The position numbers and the translations under genes are program-made. The notes beneath the pieces are model-generated. The model had not been told where the DNA came from and searched no databases. It saw nothing but the letters and a program-made list of their open reading frames with translations. This document shows, piece by piece, positions 1 to 12,029 of a DNA stretch of 64,000 bases (its first letter is position 1; each line of letters opens with the position of its first letter). The DNA comes from Pseudeuparius sepicola (Eukaryota > Arthropoda > Insecta > Coleoptera > Anthribidae): contig OY987298.1 of NCBI GenBank assembly GCA_963920635.1, forward strand, positions 145,612,257-145,676,256, written 5' to 3'.

Positions 1-339
1 TTAAGAGATATCCACAATTAAAGCACAACGGGAATTATTTTTATATGGAAAATGAACGTCCCCAAACCAAATTATTACACGATAATAACGAGACGCCAAC
101 GTTACAAACTTTGGCTCGTTTCTATGGCGGTAATCAAAATGGCTGACTGCACCTCGGCTCGGCCTTGAGCCGGAAACTAGTGAAGTTAGAAACAAATCAT
201 CAAAACAAAAAAAAAAAATGGTGATTTTTGATGGTTTTTGATATCTAGACTTATTTATTTTCTTCTTCATCGAATCTTCAGCTAACTGGTTTATGTCCTT
301 TAGCAACAGGAAAGTAAAGGGATTATTAATTTTCAACAT
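1..339 (-). other. Unrecognised 112-codon ORF, possibly not coding
   Basis: An ATG-started frame on the minus strand runs 112 codons from 339 to a TAA at position 1-3, at the window edge. The first 28 residues (MLKINNPFTFLLLKDINQLA onward) look protein-like. The rest has a phenylalanine run from a poly-T tract and no domain I recognise. It is divergent to syntaxin-16, so it could be a first exon, or promoter DNA that happens to be open. No good GT donor was found inside it. Confidence 0.15.
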
Positions 340-518
340 TACTCCTACATTTCACATTTAAAATCTAACCTAACCTATATATTTTGTGAGCCGGGAGATA
401 AACAAATACCAAAAGTTTGCTGAAAACGTCACTTCTGTGAAATAAATAAAATGTTTTATTTTAAATTTTGAAGTTCTTAATTTTAAACATTTTATATTAG
501 AAAATCGAATTGTACATA

Positions 519-1577
519 ATGGCTTCACGTAGTTTAACAGACGTTTTCCTCCTTATGAGGAACAATGCTATCCGAAGCAGACACATTTATCCTGATCAGG
601 TAATTAAAGTTTATCTTGTTTTATCTGATGAACAATAATAAATTTTCAAATTATTGTTTACTCTTCTAGGATTCTTCAGAGCGTATGCATTTAGTGTCTT
701 TAAATGACATGGAAGAAGGTACTGTGGACCGAAACGAGAATCGCATGCCTCCAATATGGATCGATTACCTTGAGAAGGCGCAAATGATACTGCCCAAGCT
801 CAAATCGAAAATCAACGATCTTAAAATGTTGCATTCGAGACATCTGCACCGATCTACATTTGACGAAACGTCAGAGGATGAAGTTGCTATAGAAAATTGC
901 ACGCAAGAAATAAGTAGAATGTTCAATGAAGTATGATTATTGGTATAATTCTGAGATAGTTACCATAAATTTTGTGCTTCTTGTAGGTTCATAGACTGCT
1001 ACAAATAATCAAAAGCCATTCAGGCGAGGGCATTCCAAAAGAACAGAGACTGACGGTTAACGTTTACCATTCAGTGGCCAGTGCTTTGCAGGATCTTTCA
1101 TACACTTTTCGGTCGACACAAAACGGGTATTTGCGTCAAATTCAGTCACGCGAAGACCGATCGAAACAGTTTTTTGACCACAACATCGAGACCGACATTT
1201 TTAACGACAATACCGCAGAAATCGACAACTATTTTATGAATTCGCGACAAATGACCCAACAGCAACTGCTCATGTTGGAGGAAGAGAACACGAAATTTGC
1301 GCAAGAAAGGGAACAAGAAGTGAACGCGATAGTTAAGTCGATCGTAGACTTGAATGAGATTTTTAAAGATTTGAGCCAGATGGTGGCAGATCAAGGTACC
1401 ATTTTAGATAGAATAGATTATAATATAGAACAGACCCAAGTTCAGGTGTTTGAAGGTTATAAACAGTTGAAAAAGGCGGACGCATATCAGCGGAAAAACA
1501 GGAAAATGTGTGCGATAGTGACATTGGCGGCCACTATAATTTTGTTGTTTTTTATTTTGATTATTGTTAAATCCTAG
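519..1577 (+). CDS. Syx16: Syntaxin-16, trans-Golgi/endosomal Qa-SNARE
   Basis: Three exons join to 310 residues: 519-599 (donor gtaatt), 670-930 (acceptor ttctag, donor gtatga) and 987-1577 (acceptor ttgtag), all phase 0. Family knowledge: syntaxin-16 is the Qa-SNARE for retrograde endosome-to-TGN fusion. What is seen: the N-terminus MASRSLTDVFLLMRNNAIRS matches the syntaxin-16 N-peptide, followed by the Habc region. The SNARE helix runs from about residue 221 to 285 and contains ADQGTILDRIDYNIEQ, with the zero-layer glutamine near 250. A single C-terminal membrane anchor spans about 289-310 and ends IIVKS, so the protein is tail-anchored. Its length is close to the human protein (about 325). 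A polyadenylation signal AATAAA lies at 1730-1735. The start is the ATG at 519, the only one that gives the conserved N-peptide. Confidence 0.95.
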
Positions 1578-2120
1578 TCATTCGTTTTGGACAAGTTTTA
1601 GCATTGGGTGAAATATTTGTGATACGAAGCTCAGTGATATCTTGCTTCTTATTGCAAGAAATATTTCCCCAAACCGTTGTAGGTTAAGCCAAATATTTAT
1701 TTATATAAAAAAGTGTATTATAATTGAGTAATAAAATTAATTTATTCTAATTACAGATTACACCTTTGTTTTAATTATTATTATACAAGGTTCCCCAATT
1801 CTAATAACAGTTTCAGAACAAAAATACATATTTTAATTCTGTAAACAAAGCATGATAAAGGTTTTTTTATAAATCCATTAAGTGATGCCAAATAAGGTGG
1901 GTGCCCAAAAGTGAGCAAGTGGTTTCCTGTATCTGGCAAATTGGACATTTAAAAAATTTTTGAAAAGGGAGTGTTTATGCTCAAACAATAGTTTTCAAAA
2001 ATGTTTTTTTTAAACAAAGATTAAAGCTACCTAGGTAGACAGAAGCATTGTTGAAACTGACCGCAAAAATCCTGGCACACCAACTTTCAAACGAAAACAA
2101 ATTAAAACAAATAAGTTGTG

Positions 2121-2500
2121 TGGGTGTAAACCAATGAATAAAGAACCCCAGGAAGGAGCCAAAGCTCTATGGGCATTATAAAATACGTGAGACCGAAATC
2201 CTGTATGGAGACTGAATTTTGACAAATATTTTTATATTTGACAGTTGTCACGGTGGTTTGTGCTATTAGATATTTGTGTAATTCTTCGATAAGTACTTTC
2301 TGGAGATCTATTATGGTTAGATGTGCAGCCTGCGGCTATTCCGTGACTACCAGAACAAAATGTTTGGGGGATAACATTCCATCGGTAAGTACTTTCGTAA
2401 ACCGGAAACGGCATGCCGCCATATGCAGAGACTGGACTGGTCCAGCGTAAAGCCCAAATTTGCTCCTTCCTGGGGTTCTTTATTCATAGGTGTAAACCCT
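2121..2500. repeat. Small element flanked by a 26-bp perfect inverted repeat
   Basis: The 26-bp sequence beginning ATGAATAAAGAACCCCAGG at 2133-2158 recurs exactly in inverted orientation at 2462-2487. Weaker matches extend outward (GGGTGTAAACC). About 300 bp lie between the arms, including a short exon-like ORF. This may be a foldback element or the remains of an inverted duplication. No target duplication could be defined. Confidence 0.55.
2313..2384 (+). other. Possible first exon, CxxC start, THAP-like
   Basis: The ATG at 2313 opens 24 codons (MVRCAACGYSVTTRTKCLGD...) that end exactly at a strong donor, ATCG|gtaagt. The early C-x2-C is like the start of THAP zinc-finger domains, whose first coding exon is often this short. 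No downstream partner exon was found and the rest of the C2CH signature cannot be seen, so this is a weak inference. It lies inside the inverted-repeat element. Confidence 0.25.
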
Positions 2501-2598
2501 TTTATTCCATATAAACTTTTATTAAGAAGAGAAGGTTGTAAAGTAGACAATAAATTTATTATAAAAATAAGATGATTATGCCCATCATTTGAAAATAA

Positions 2599-2628
2599 CA
2601 GGGACTCTTTATTTTAAAGAGTCCCTGG
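2599..2628. repeat. Short dispersed hairpin, copy 1 (perfect)
   Basis: Arms of 13 bp, CAGGGACTCTTTA and TAAAGAGTCCCTG, are separated by TTT and followed by G. Four more copies lie at 19306, 34326, 35305 and 53857. Confidence 0.85.
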
Positions 2629-2975
2629 AAAATAATAATTAACAAAAAACAATTGGAAGGAATAGAACTGACATCGCCTCCACTTGAAAATTTTTATTTA
2701 TACATCATACAACAAATTATAAATAAAACCTTATAAGTACTCACGACAACACCAAATTTAACGACTCAGTGCATTATCGAATCTCCAGATAAGCACAGGC
2801 ACATACGGATCCGAGACTAGACTATGCCGACGATACACTTCGCTAGCTAAAATGAGCAGCGTGGTTACATAAACTTTCCGTGTCGTACATCTGAGTATTT
2901 AAAATGGTGTTCGCAGTCAATTGATAACCTAATAATTTACATGCTCGAAAGAATGTTATATTATCTAAAATTTCG

Positions 2976-4905
2976 TTACTCTTTGTGGGTGTCTAGCACG
3001 TGTTTTTTGTAGAGGTCTTGCTTCGACCAAAGCTCTGCTGCTAGGGCGTTCAAAGGGCTATCTATATTTGGTTCTCCTGAAAAGACAATAACATGTCACA
3101 GGCCACAGACTTTTTATAGAGCATATACAGTTTGTCCCAGAATACAACTTTTTCAGCTTTGTCAACAAAATTCATTGAGAATAAATGAAGGAAGCTTTGA
3201 ATGTTAACTCAAAAAATAACTTCAACAAATTTGTTTTCTGAGCTTTCGGAGAATAAATCTTCCTCCTTTCTCAAAGATAATATTACGTCAAAGTGAAATG
3301 ACAGATTCTATTTCAATTTAGACCCATCCCTTATTACTGACCAGTGAGCAAAATGAAAAAATACGGGTATCTTTCTTCATAGGCACATTAACACTCTGCA
3401 TAATGAGTCTCCTGCAGTGGCGTCCATTGTCCATTTAGTCAATTTAGTTCCGCGACTGCTACATTCTATATTTTACTTCCTTGCCTTCTTAATTAAATTG
3501 CCGCAACGCCCATAGCAGATAATGTACTACGTACTATTTAAATGCCCGCAACAGATACCTTATAATAACATAAAACCGTCGCTTAGCGGCTACGAATATT
3601 TGAGATACAATTCTGCAAGGAAAGGAGAACGAGGCAGAGTCGGATGCTTCCTCTATACGAGCCCCAGTGCCAGCCATACAAATCTTCTCAAGGTGCCTCG
3701 CATGTTTTAAGCAAACAAAATGAAAAATAGTGTGCAGGACATTTTGACCAACTCCAGATTTGCGATTATCTCAACAGGACAAACTTGCAACTTTCAATTT
3801 TTAATTTATAATGGATAAAGTAAACTAGAATGGCCAAGAAGAAGACATTGGTCGCGTTCAATGTTCAATGCAGGACCAAGTTTTGTAATCGCTAGGTAGC
3901 ACTGTCCATCAACATTTGACAGCGTTTTAATCGCTGCAGTGGTACATTGAACGACAAATTTTCAACTTAGATTTGTCTGTCATCGGATTTTTTTTGTAGG
4001 TTATATGTATGTGTTTTTTTGGTATATTATATTTTTGTTTTTAAAATATAACTTGATGTTCTGTATTTATATGCCGAAAATGGAGGAGTTTACCATTTTG
4101 GCTGACGAAAAAATAAACCGACGCGACAAAAATTTCGAGGTTAAAAGTCTCAGAGTAACAGACAGTTGAAACGATAAAAAAGGATAGAAATATGATAAGT
4201 CCGCTATCAAGAAAATCTAGCAAAAATGGGATCGCTGCTGAATCGAGGGCAGCGCTAACTAGCGCTATTTGTCATTTCTGCCCAAGCAATGCACATTGAC
4301 ATAAAGCGCTGGCAGCGATTACAGATTTGGGAGCGAATTGAACGCAACCATTATTAAATATTTCTAACTACTGTTTTTTTACATGAAAGTTCCTGTGTCC
4401 TCTAAGTCCCCAAAATTCGCTCAATACACTCACCTAGTAAAGCTTGAATCGACAGCAAAATCGTCCTAACGTCATATAACGCCGACCACTTGTCTTTTAA
4501 GATATCTAAGCAAATATTCCCGCATGTGTCGACGTTCGGGTGGAAACAAGGCGTCACGAACTTCACCACGGGCGCCGTGTACGGGTACGAGTTCGGGAAC
4601 TGAAAGCTAAGCTTGAACTTCAAGGTCTCGTACACCGTGTCCTTGGGCCCCGTGATCGTCCCTATCCAACGGAACAGGTTTTCCCCGACAGGAAAAGCGG
4701 ATATGCTCTTATCCGGCGACATCATCAACGTCATCAGTTCCTTATGCAGCCTGCAACAGAGGATTTTAGTAAACACCCGTAAAAATTTTGTGGCATACCT
4801 TTTGGTTACGGCATGGCTATCGCTGGGTGGTTTCTTCGAATCGTCGGATTGTTTTACGGTGCTGGTGGCTTGCATTTCAAGAAAGGGGTTCTCATTTTGG
4901 GCCAT
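2976..4905 (-). CDS. vih: E2 ubiquitin-conjugating enzyme UBE2C (vihar)
   Basis: Three exons: 4905-4799, 4750-4434 and 3076-2976, giving 174 residues. Family knowledge: UBE2C/UbcH10 (vihar in Drosophila) is the priming E2 of the anaphase-promoting complex and starts ubiquitin chains on mitotic substrates. The UBC fold has [16 protein letters not shown] (HPN at 106-108) and the catalytic cysteine C116 in [17 protein letters not shown]. The last exon supplies [16 protein letters not shown], as in the family. The start MAQNE is chosen because insect vihar begins MAQN; an in-frame ATG at 5058 would add 51 residues. The first intron is only 48 bp (4751-4798) and in frame without a stop, so retention would insert 16 residues just before the UBC core. 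The second intron (3077-4433) holds no recognised gene, only a weak inverted match between about 3850 and 4350. A possible polyadenylation signal is at 2698-2693. Confidence 0.93.
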
Positions 4906-5706
4906 CGCAACCCGATTAAAGACACTAATTGAATGGGTTTTAAAATGTAATTGATCACCACCGAAAAGTTCGTTAGGAGCGTGTTGACGTTTGGGCGCTG
5001 GGTTTGACAGCGATTTGAATCGGCCAATGGACGCGCGGTTTCTGTCACAACACACCATGGAATGCAGATCTAGAACTATTCTAATTTAGGATTTACTTTA
5101 TCGGTTTTCAAAAATCGGCTCACAACCTACATTTTATTTAGACGAAACAAGCGATCTCAGATCTCAAAATAGTTTTGCTTGAGACAGTGAAACAGATTTA
5201 TAAACCACAATTCAAATATAATATAAACTTTCGATTATACGCTATATGGTTATGTGAACATCAGCAAACTAAACCTTAATTATAATCTAAGGTAATCCGT
5301 GACAGAGACCAAACGGGAGCGAGAAGGGTTTATTCCTGTGTTGTGCTGTCAAATTAACTCCCCATTACAAACCTCCTACAAACTACAATAAAAGGAAGCC
5401 AAAACATATATGGAGACATCACCCAACCACAGAAATAAGGAAAAGGAAAGGAACAAGAAATTGAACCAAAGAAACGCTGGTATAGCATGACATCAGGTCA
5501 CACTTATATACCAGCAACAAAATCTGGATAGCGTAAACATTACGTAAGGCCAGGACACTGGGTAAATTGCCTCAGTAGCAAAGCCCATAAATTAGAGTAA
5601 GAAGAAGAAGAAGAAGACCATAAAAATTAGAAGAAGAAGATCTGTAAATTCTAACCTCTCGTCTATGAGTGTCGCCCTTATTCGATCCCCATTTAAAACA
5701 ATAATA
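4906..5706. promoter_or_regulatory. Shared 5' region of two divergent E2 genes
   Basis: This is the roughly 0.8-kb interval between the divergent UBE2C and UBE2T starts, likely to contain both promoters. This is inference from layout. No clear TATA box was seen. It contains a GAA-rich microsatellite at about 5600-5640. Confidence 0.45.
5600..5641 (+). repeat. GAA/AGA microsatellite
   Basis: A run of agaagaagaagaagaag is followed by further agaagaaga units, just upstream of the UBE2T coding region. Confidence 0.85.
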
Positions 5707-6165
5707 ATGGCAAGACAGGCGCGATTAACCCGCGAATTAACAAAACTATCAAATACCGACACTCCAGGCATCTACGTTTTCCCGAAAGACGACAATTTGA
5801 ACACTATAGAAGCAAAAATAATGGGCCCCCCGAATTCACCCTACGAGAATGGCGTCTTTCAGTTAGAAATATTGATTCCGGAGAAATATCCTTTTACGCC
5901 ACCCTCTATAAGATTTACGACAAAGGTGTATCACCCGAATATTGACGAGGGTGGTAGAATTTGTCTGGATTTGATAAAAATGCCTCCCGCGGGCATGTGG
6001 AAGCCCACGATAGGGTTGGAGGGGCTGCTGATCGCTATAAGGATGCTGCTGGAGGCTCCCAACCCTGACGATCCACTTATGGTCGATATAGCAGATGAAT
6101 ATAAAAATTTTAATGAAGTTTTTAATCAGAAGGCGAAGGAGTTTACAGCAAAATATGCTAAGTGA
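5707..6165 (+). CDS. UBE2T: E2 ubiquitin-conjugating enzyme UBE2T
   Basis: An intronless frame of 152 residues. Family knowledge: UBE2T is the E2 that works with FANCL to monoubiquitinate FANCD2/FANCI in the Fanconi anaemia DNA crosslink-repair pathway. What is seen: MARQARLTREL start, YPFTPPSIRF, HPN at 76-78, and the active cysteine in GRICLDLIK at residue 86, the same number as in human UBE2T. LEAPNPDDPLM also matches UBE2T (SEPNPDDPLM). The ATG at 5707 is preferred because it aligns with the family start; an upstream in-frame ATG at 5665 would add 14 residues. It lies head to head with UBE2C. AATAAA at 6393-6398 is a candidate polyadenylation signal. Confusion with other E2s is possible, but the LIKMPPAG insert fits UBE2T. 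Confidence 0.9.
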   Translation: MARQARLTRELTKLSNTDTPGIYVFPKDDNLNTIEAKIMGPPNSPYENGVFQLEILIPEKYPFTPPSIRFTTKVYHPNIDEGGRICLDLIKMPPAGMWKPTIGLEGLLIAIRMLLEAPNPDDPLMVDIADEYKNFNEVFNQKAKEFTAKYAK

Positions 6166-6507
6166 AAGAAAATAATCCTCAGGGCGTTTTATCATGGAGT
6201 GCGAACACCCCTAAGATTTTTGGTTTTTGAGTGTTTTTTTTTTGGCAAGGGTGGTGGAAGTATGGTCTCTGGGGACTTATCGTGCCTACTGTAATATAAT
6301 GTTTGTATCCCAAATATGGTAAAAATAATGTTATTAACGATTTTTTTTCATAAATCTGTCATGGCGTTAGCATTCTTCTTTCCCAAAAAATTAATAAAAT
6401 CGTTTCAAAATGTTAAGTGACAAAAACTTTATCATTTTGTCTTTTGTCTTCCATAGGCTATTTGATTGGTAAAATAAAATGTCTCATAAATAGGCACTGA
6501 AGTAATA

Positions 6508-7070
6508 GACCGTCAGCTAGTGACAGATTTAGGTGCCCCATTTTCGCATACTAGCCTCGAAGAGGGTTGAAAAGTATGCTGATGTAGAATGAAGGTAAAT
6601 TTACAAGTGGCCCCTGGGGATAACATGGAAAATTCGATTTTTCATTTTTCATAATTCGATTCGCTATTTTCACTCAAGCCGTGTTTATTAACTGATTAAT
6701 TAATAGAACCTCGCTTCAGAAAACCAAAGGCTTGAGTGTTGCAGGTGGCTAAAGGGTTGAAATAAGGGCGTAATCTTGTAAAGAAAAATCGAGATTTTGA
6801 CCAATTTTTCCACACAAGTCCATCAAAAGTATGAAAACGTACATCGTGACTAGCCCGAAAACATACTAGCTTGAGTGGCGCGAATGGATAAGTACATTTT
6901 GGGGTCAGAAAATTTAACAGAATTTTTTTTTTTTTCGATTTTCCATATGTTATCCCCAAGAGCCACTCGTAAATTTACCTTCATTCTACTCAGCATCAAT
7001 GTACTTTTCAACCCTCTTCGAGGCTTGCATGCGAAAATGGGGCACCTAAATCTGTCACTATCTGACGGTC
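6508..7070. mobile_element. Inverted-repeat MITE with TA target duplication
   Basis: The ends GACCGTCAG and CTGACGGTC are flanked by TA on both sides (6506-6507, 7071-7072). Outer arms of roughly 130-150 bp are inverted copies (GACAGATTTAGGTGCCCC; ACCCTCTTCGAGG in the right arm). The core has no intact ORF. TA duplication plus terminal inverted repeats fits a Tc1/mariner-type non-autonomous element. Confidence 0.8.
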
Positions 7071-7072
7071 TA

Positions 7073-8379
7073 TAAGGTTGACATTTCTATTCCAATATTA
7101 ACCTATTAACCCATATATTTTGTGTCCAATATAACATTACTCGTGAAATTACCTTTTGTAGAGTCGATACCAATGGTTAATTAAACGAGGTAGCCATGGG
7201 AAGAAATGTAATTATATCACATGAGAGTGGGGAAGAAAATCGCCAATATTATTTTTCAGATTTTTTTGGGTATAAAACATGATCGTATAGTGTGCCATGT
7301 TTGAGACTTGAGGGGCTATGCCTCCAAGTATCGCTCTCCTATCCCCATTCAGCACAAAAAAAGAACCACTTGATTATATAAGACAAAAATTTTAAGGAGA
7401 GTTCCCGCACTAAAGGTGGAACACCCTACACCTATGTAGATGTAAGGAATTAGTATTATGTTGTGATATAATGAACATTTTAAGTATACAGAATATTTTT
7501 AAGTTTAGTATGGGTATCTTTTTTATTACAGAAAAAACATTCATAGGCTCTAATAAATATTTTTTTATTTAAATGCATTTAATTTCTAAAATATTTACAA
7601 AAGGAATGCTTAATAATTATCACCCTTATTTTAAAACATGAAGTATTTAGCCGGAGGAAAAGCTACGCGATCTATATTAACAAGGTTTACGCTTTTGGAA
7701 ACATTGGACAAATAACATCCAAACAAACAATTTTAACAAAATCTACCGATAAAACTACCTTACTACTAAAAAAATTAAATTATTATCGTCTTGACTCGAG
7801 TGGAAATTATAAAGGAGAAATTTCGACAAAATGACTAGTCTTATTGGACTTACGTCCGAGATGGATAAACCGTAAATGTTATACCTTTTAACTACAAACA
7901 AGATTGCAATTTATGCAAATGATATTTTTTGACAATTTCAAAAATTATGAAACAATGTGCAGATGATAATCTAAAAGGAATCTGACGTGATGGACACTAT
8001 AAACCTCCGATCAAATATCTATAGATAAGGGGGTAAATAATCAAGAAGAAATAATGTTATTTCTTGAATTTGTAAAAAAACTAAATTGTCAATGCAATGC
8101 GCGATGTTCCCAGTAGCGTTTATCAAAGACGGACATTGCCACACTCGGGTTTTCCAAGGAAGACGTCGCCCCCTTTTGAAATTTCTGAGGAGGGCATGAG
8201 CCCCGCTCCCCCCGTGAAATCGGCGTCCCTACGGGCTCAAGGCCGACCCAAGCAATACAGGACAGTTTAATGGCTGACGCTGTCATTACGTTTGGCAGCT
8301 AAAAATTTTTCTTGTAAAAAACGCGTCGATTTAGTGGTGGTGGAAAGTTTTAGTTTTATTTCAACTAAATCCTGCCAGT
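7073..8379. other. Intergenic, no gene seen
   Basis: AT-rich sequence with no ORF resembling a protein. A more GC-rich patch at about 8130-8285 with runs of G and C may be a decayed transposon end or the promoter of the exon at 8380. Confidence 0.5.
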
Positions 8380-8439
8380 ATGTTCAAAAAGTGGGTCGCG
8401 AAAATCTCGCTGATCCGGAAAGCAGCGGAGTTGGCACAG
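8380..8439 (+). other. Possible short first exon of an unidentified gene
   Basis: The ATG at 8380 opens 20 codons, MFKKWVAKISLIRKAAELAQ, ending at a strong donor CACAG|gtaagt. The peptide is basic and amphipathic, as in a mitochondrial presequence (inference). A second exon-like segment lies at 9000-9085 (acceptor ttccag, donor gtaagt) and a third possible one after tttttag at 9739, but the phases do not join into one clean frame. I do not recognise the protein. Confidence 0.3.
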
Positions 8440-8999
8440 GTAAGTAAATCATTACGTGAACGTAGACTTTGGGGTTCGGCATATTTCTCGTACTCATCTT
8501 TTTTCCATGAAAGCCTCAGACAAAGAAATAAATGGACAAAGTATTTCGTATATCGGTACCTATTCAGCTTTTATTATTATTTTTATATTTTGATTTTTAG
8601 ATTTCCAAAAGACACAAATTTAAGAACCCAGTCATATCATAGAAAATGAAAAAATTGACCCGAACATAGAATACATAATATAGATATCATTTTCCTAGTG
8701 AAGACTTGATAAAAAAAAAACAAATGGGATTACATATTTAAGAAAAGCGACAGTACCACAACTTATTCTGATGTAAGTATTACAAAAACAATATTTAGGT
8801 GGTTTTTAATATTGAAAACTTAGTTATTTTTTATTCCCCAATAAAAATAGTATACCAACACCTTTCCGATCAATTTGGTCATCATGTGAGATTTGAACCC
8901 CCATGAACCTACAACCTACCCATATTATAACAACGCATTACTTATATTAATTTGCTGTATTGTAGGTAGTAAAATGAATAATAATTATTAAACTTCCAG

Positions 9000-9085
9000 A
9001 TCTAGTACTTGTGATGTACTGTATGAAAAACATACTGGATCAATCATTCAAGAACCTCACTCAGATATCCCCCTGCCCCAAAAAG
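9000..9085 (+). other. Exon-like segment with good splice sites
   Basis: An 86-bp segment between acceptor aacttccag and donor aaaag|gtaagt. One frame reads SSTCDVLYEKHTGSIIQEPH and continues open to the donor. It may belong with the candidate first exon at 8380, but an exon that would supply the phase was not found. Confidence 0.25.
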
Positions 9086-9739
9086 GTAAGTGTTTATTTT
9101 ATTGGAATAATTAATTGTTCATAGTAAAAGTATTTAGATTTAAATCGTACGTTATAATTTCGGACTCCTAAAAATGCTTATATTGAAAAATATTATTATC
9201 CTCATCCTCTTAAAGAGTTAAAAAGATAATACTCCTTCCTTTTGAACCGAGCTTTCAGATGCATAATGAGTTTTTACCACCCAAAATGTAAGTCCACAAA
9301 ATATTAGAGGGAAGTTATTGTTGACCAGAGGAGAAACTTTTTCATTTTTAATATATAAGGAATCAATCAATTACCGAAGCAATTAATTGATCATGGAGTA
9401 TTATAATGATAGCACACCCGAAGGTGAAAAATATAGGTATTCTTCCTAAAAACTTTTGCTTGCAAAATAAATAAGGTTGGCATAGAGTGGCTTATTCTTA
9501 GATGTAGGTACAGAATTGCCAGAAAATATAAGTCTGAAAAAGGTCCAACACTAAAGTACCTCGATTTCTTTAATTTTTGAGGAAAATACAAAATAAAAAA
9601 GTTGTTTTATTGTTGTAATGCTTGCCATAATAATAATGAATATGTTTGAATGGTAAGAAAAAACATAATTTAGAATTCAGTCTATATGTTACTTATAAAA
9701 GCTTCTATGGCCTCATGTTCATATGAACTTTTTTTTAGG

Positions 9740-12010
9740 ATGACGTCTTGTACCAATGCTTTCAATTTCGCGACTTAAAAAGAAGACACGCAGTATAATT
9801 TTAGTTAAATTTCTAAATACTATCATTTCAGTAGTACCTGCACTAATTTATCTTACAATATGATATTTTTATATGGTGAAATTACTAGACAATATTCATT
9901 TGATTTGGAAAAACTGAAATTAATTTTAATTGTAATGCAGGTTGAAAGAATCTGCTGACTCTGTTATCAGAGATTCGGCAAGTGTAACTCTTTAGAACTG
10001 TCAGCAACTCTCACAGCATCTGAAGTATGTACCTAAGGATTTCCTGAAGTACGAAACAGTTCATCCACAGAATTAACTGACACTTCCTTGGTGACAAACT
10101 CCAAGAATAAACAATCCACAAAGAAGCAAGTTCCAATATTATCGCAGAAAATATAGCATATACTTTTGTGGAACTATATTTTCTGTGATGCTATATTAAA
10201 GTTTTTACAAAAATTATTTTGATAATTCAAACTTAAAATTAACAAGTGTATTAGTTTAGACAAGTCACAAGGATGAGTAAAATGTACAATAAAGTTTCAC
10301 GACTTATCCAAAACATGTTATCCAGACATGCTGATTTGTTAAAAATATACATATAATAAAGTTAAAAAAATCGCTTAGGGTAAAATAAAACCTGTGTGAA
10401 GTTGTTAAATATCCAGTATATAGACTGTTCTAGGTGTATTAATTGGGACAAAGGTCAATAAAATATATCAATCGTTTTTTAATATAATCTCTATATTATT
10501 AAATTCTAGGCTAACTTTTCTTGAAACTTTATCTCAACTAATATTCTTGTTAAATTTCATTTCATTTCAAAAAATTACCGATTAAGATTAATCCCCATGA
10601 AGAAAACGTAAAGTCCCGTGGAAAGATGTATACCCAAATAACAACAATGAAAACAAAATTTTGATTAACTTTTTTGAATTACCCATAAATATCTTACCAT
10701 ATAATTTGCAATTTGCCAGAAGACTTGCACCTCTTTGCTTCACTTCACTTAATGGATGGTATTTTCTTATATTAGCTGCTTTCATTTTGTGCTAATTTAA
10801 TGAAAAATTTAATTTTTTTGTTTGTCGATTTCAGCCAAACACGAAGAAATAATATGTCAAAGAGGGCATTTCGATCAAGAAGTTAATATGTACTAATTCC
10901 GGTAATTCCACCACTGTTCATTCGAAAGTCTTAAATTCATTGCCCTGTATAGAATTATAAAATTTTGTTTAAAAATAACCCTAGTATAATTTTTTTTCAT
11001 TTCCAGAAGTACATTAAAAAAGCAGAGATATTTTGGGGACATCAAAAGCGATGACATGAGAAAATATTTTTAAAAATTAAGTAAAAAATATAAAATAAGT
11101 TTATTCCTAATGATTCAAATCATACAATAATATATTATTACATAGAAGTTAATATCCAAAAATTTTATATATCTGATAAGAAATTGATTTAGGTAAATTT
11201 AGAATATTCTTAACCTAATCCCCCATAAGCCTAGCTTTTTTTATCATCATTTATGTAAAATTATGTAAATATGTACCTAGTTATATTTCTTCTAAGTGTT
11301 TTTGTATTGTATGTTTGTAGCCTTAAATGAAAATACAATGTTTTATTAGAATAGTTATTGTTTTATTTTTGGCCCCTTAGAATATACGCGCCCATGTCGT
11401 TGGGTCTATTGACAGCAATCAACATCAACACTGATATTGAGGTTATGTATTTTGTTATTGTTGGCCACGAACATTTTATACGTGTAAAAACCAGGTATTA
11501 CTTATCTAGTCATATTTGATCGGAGCTATAAACAGACTGGAAATATGTATGTGTCACAGTTTGCCAACTACAACATAACATGACAAGTAAACACTAACTT
11601 AAAAATAATACATATTATACCCTGGTTTCTCTTCAATGCCAATAAATCTTTCGACCATCCCCTAGGCTGTTTGTACTCTCTCCACGGCATTTGGACGACC
11701 ACCTCTATGCTGTGAAAAGTGGGCAATGAGCTCTGTTTACGCATTAGAGATTACAGGGACTCTAGTTTTTTCAAATCGAATTCAAGTTCAATTATCTGCC
11801 AACAGAGGTCGCACGCTACCCTTAACTTTAAGGGATGCCTTCCACATTAGTTTTTTGTGAACGTTTCTGTCTGTGATGTGAACCAATTGGATTTCTCAAA
11901 ATAAGTATCAGAAGACGTATGATCAGTTTACAGAAAGTTCCCGCAAAAAGTTAAAGTGGAAGGCGGCCCTAATATATTTTAAATGCAAATTAACCTATTA
12001 TCCAAGAGTA
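9740..12010. other. Intergenic, no gene seen
   Basis: AT-rich, with scattered short open frames only. No repeat shared with the rest of the window was found here. Confidence 0.5.
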
Positions 12011-12029
12011 ATTTATTAAGGGCCGAAAC

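Noticed and set aside
4540..4954. Plus-strand ORFs opposite UBE2C
   Set aside because: Antisense shadows of UBE2C exons; no matching family.
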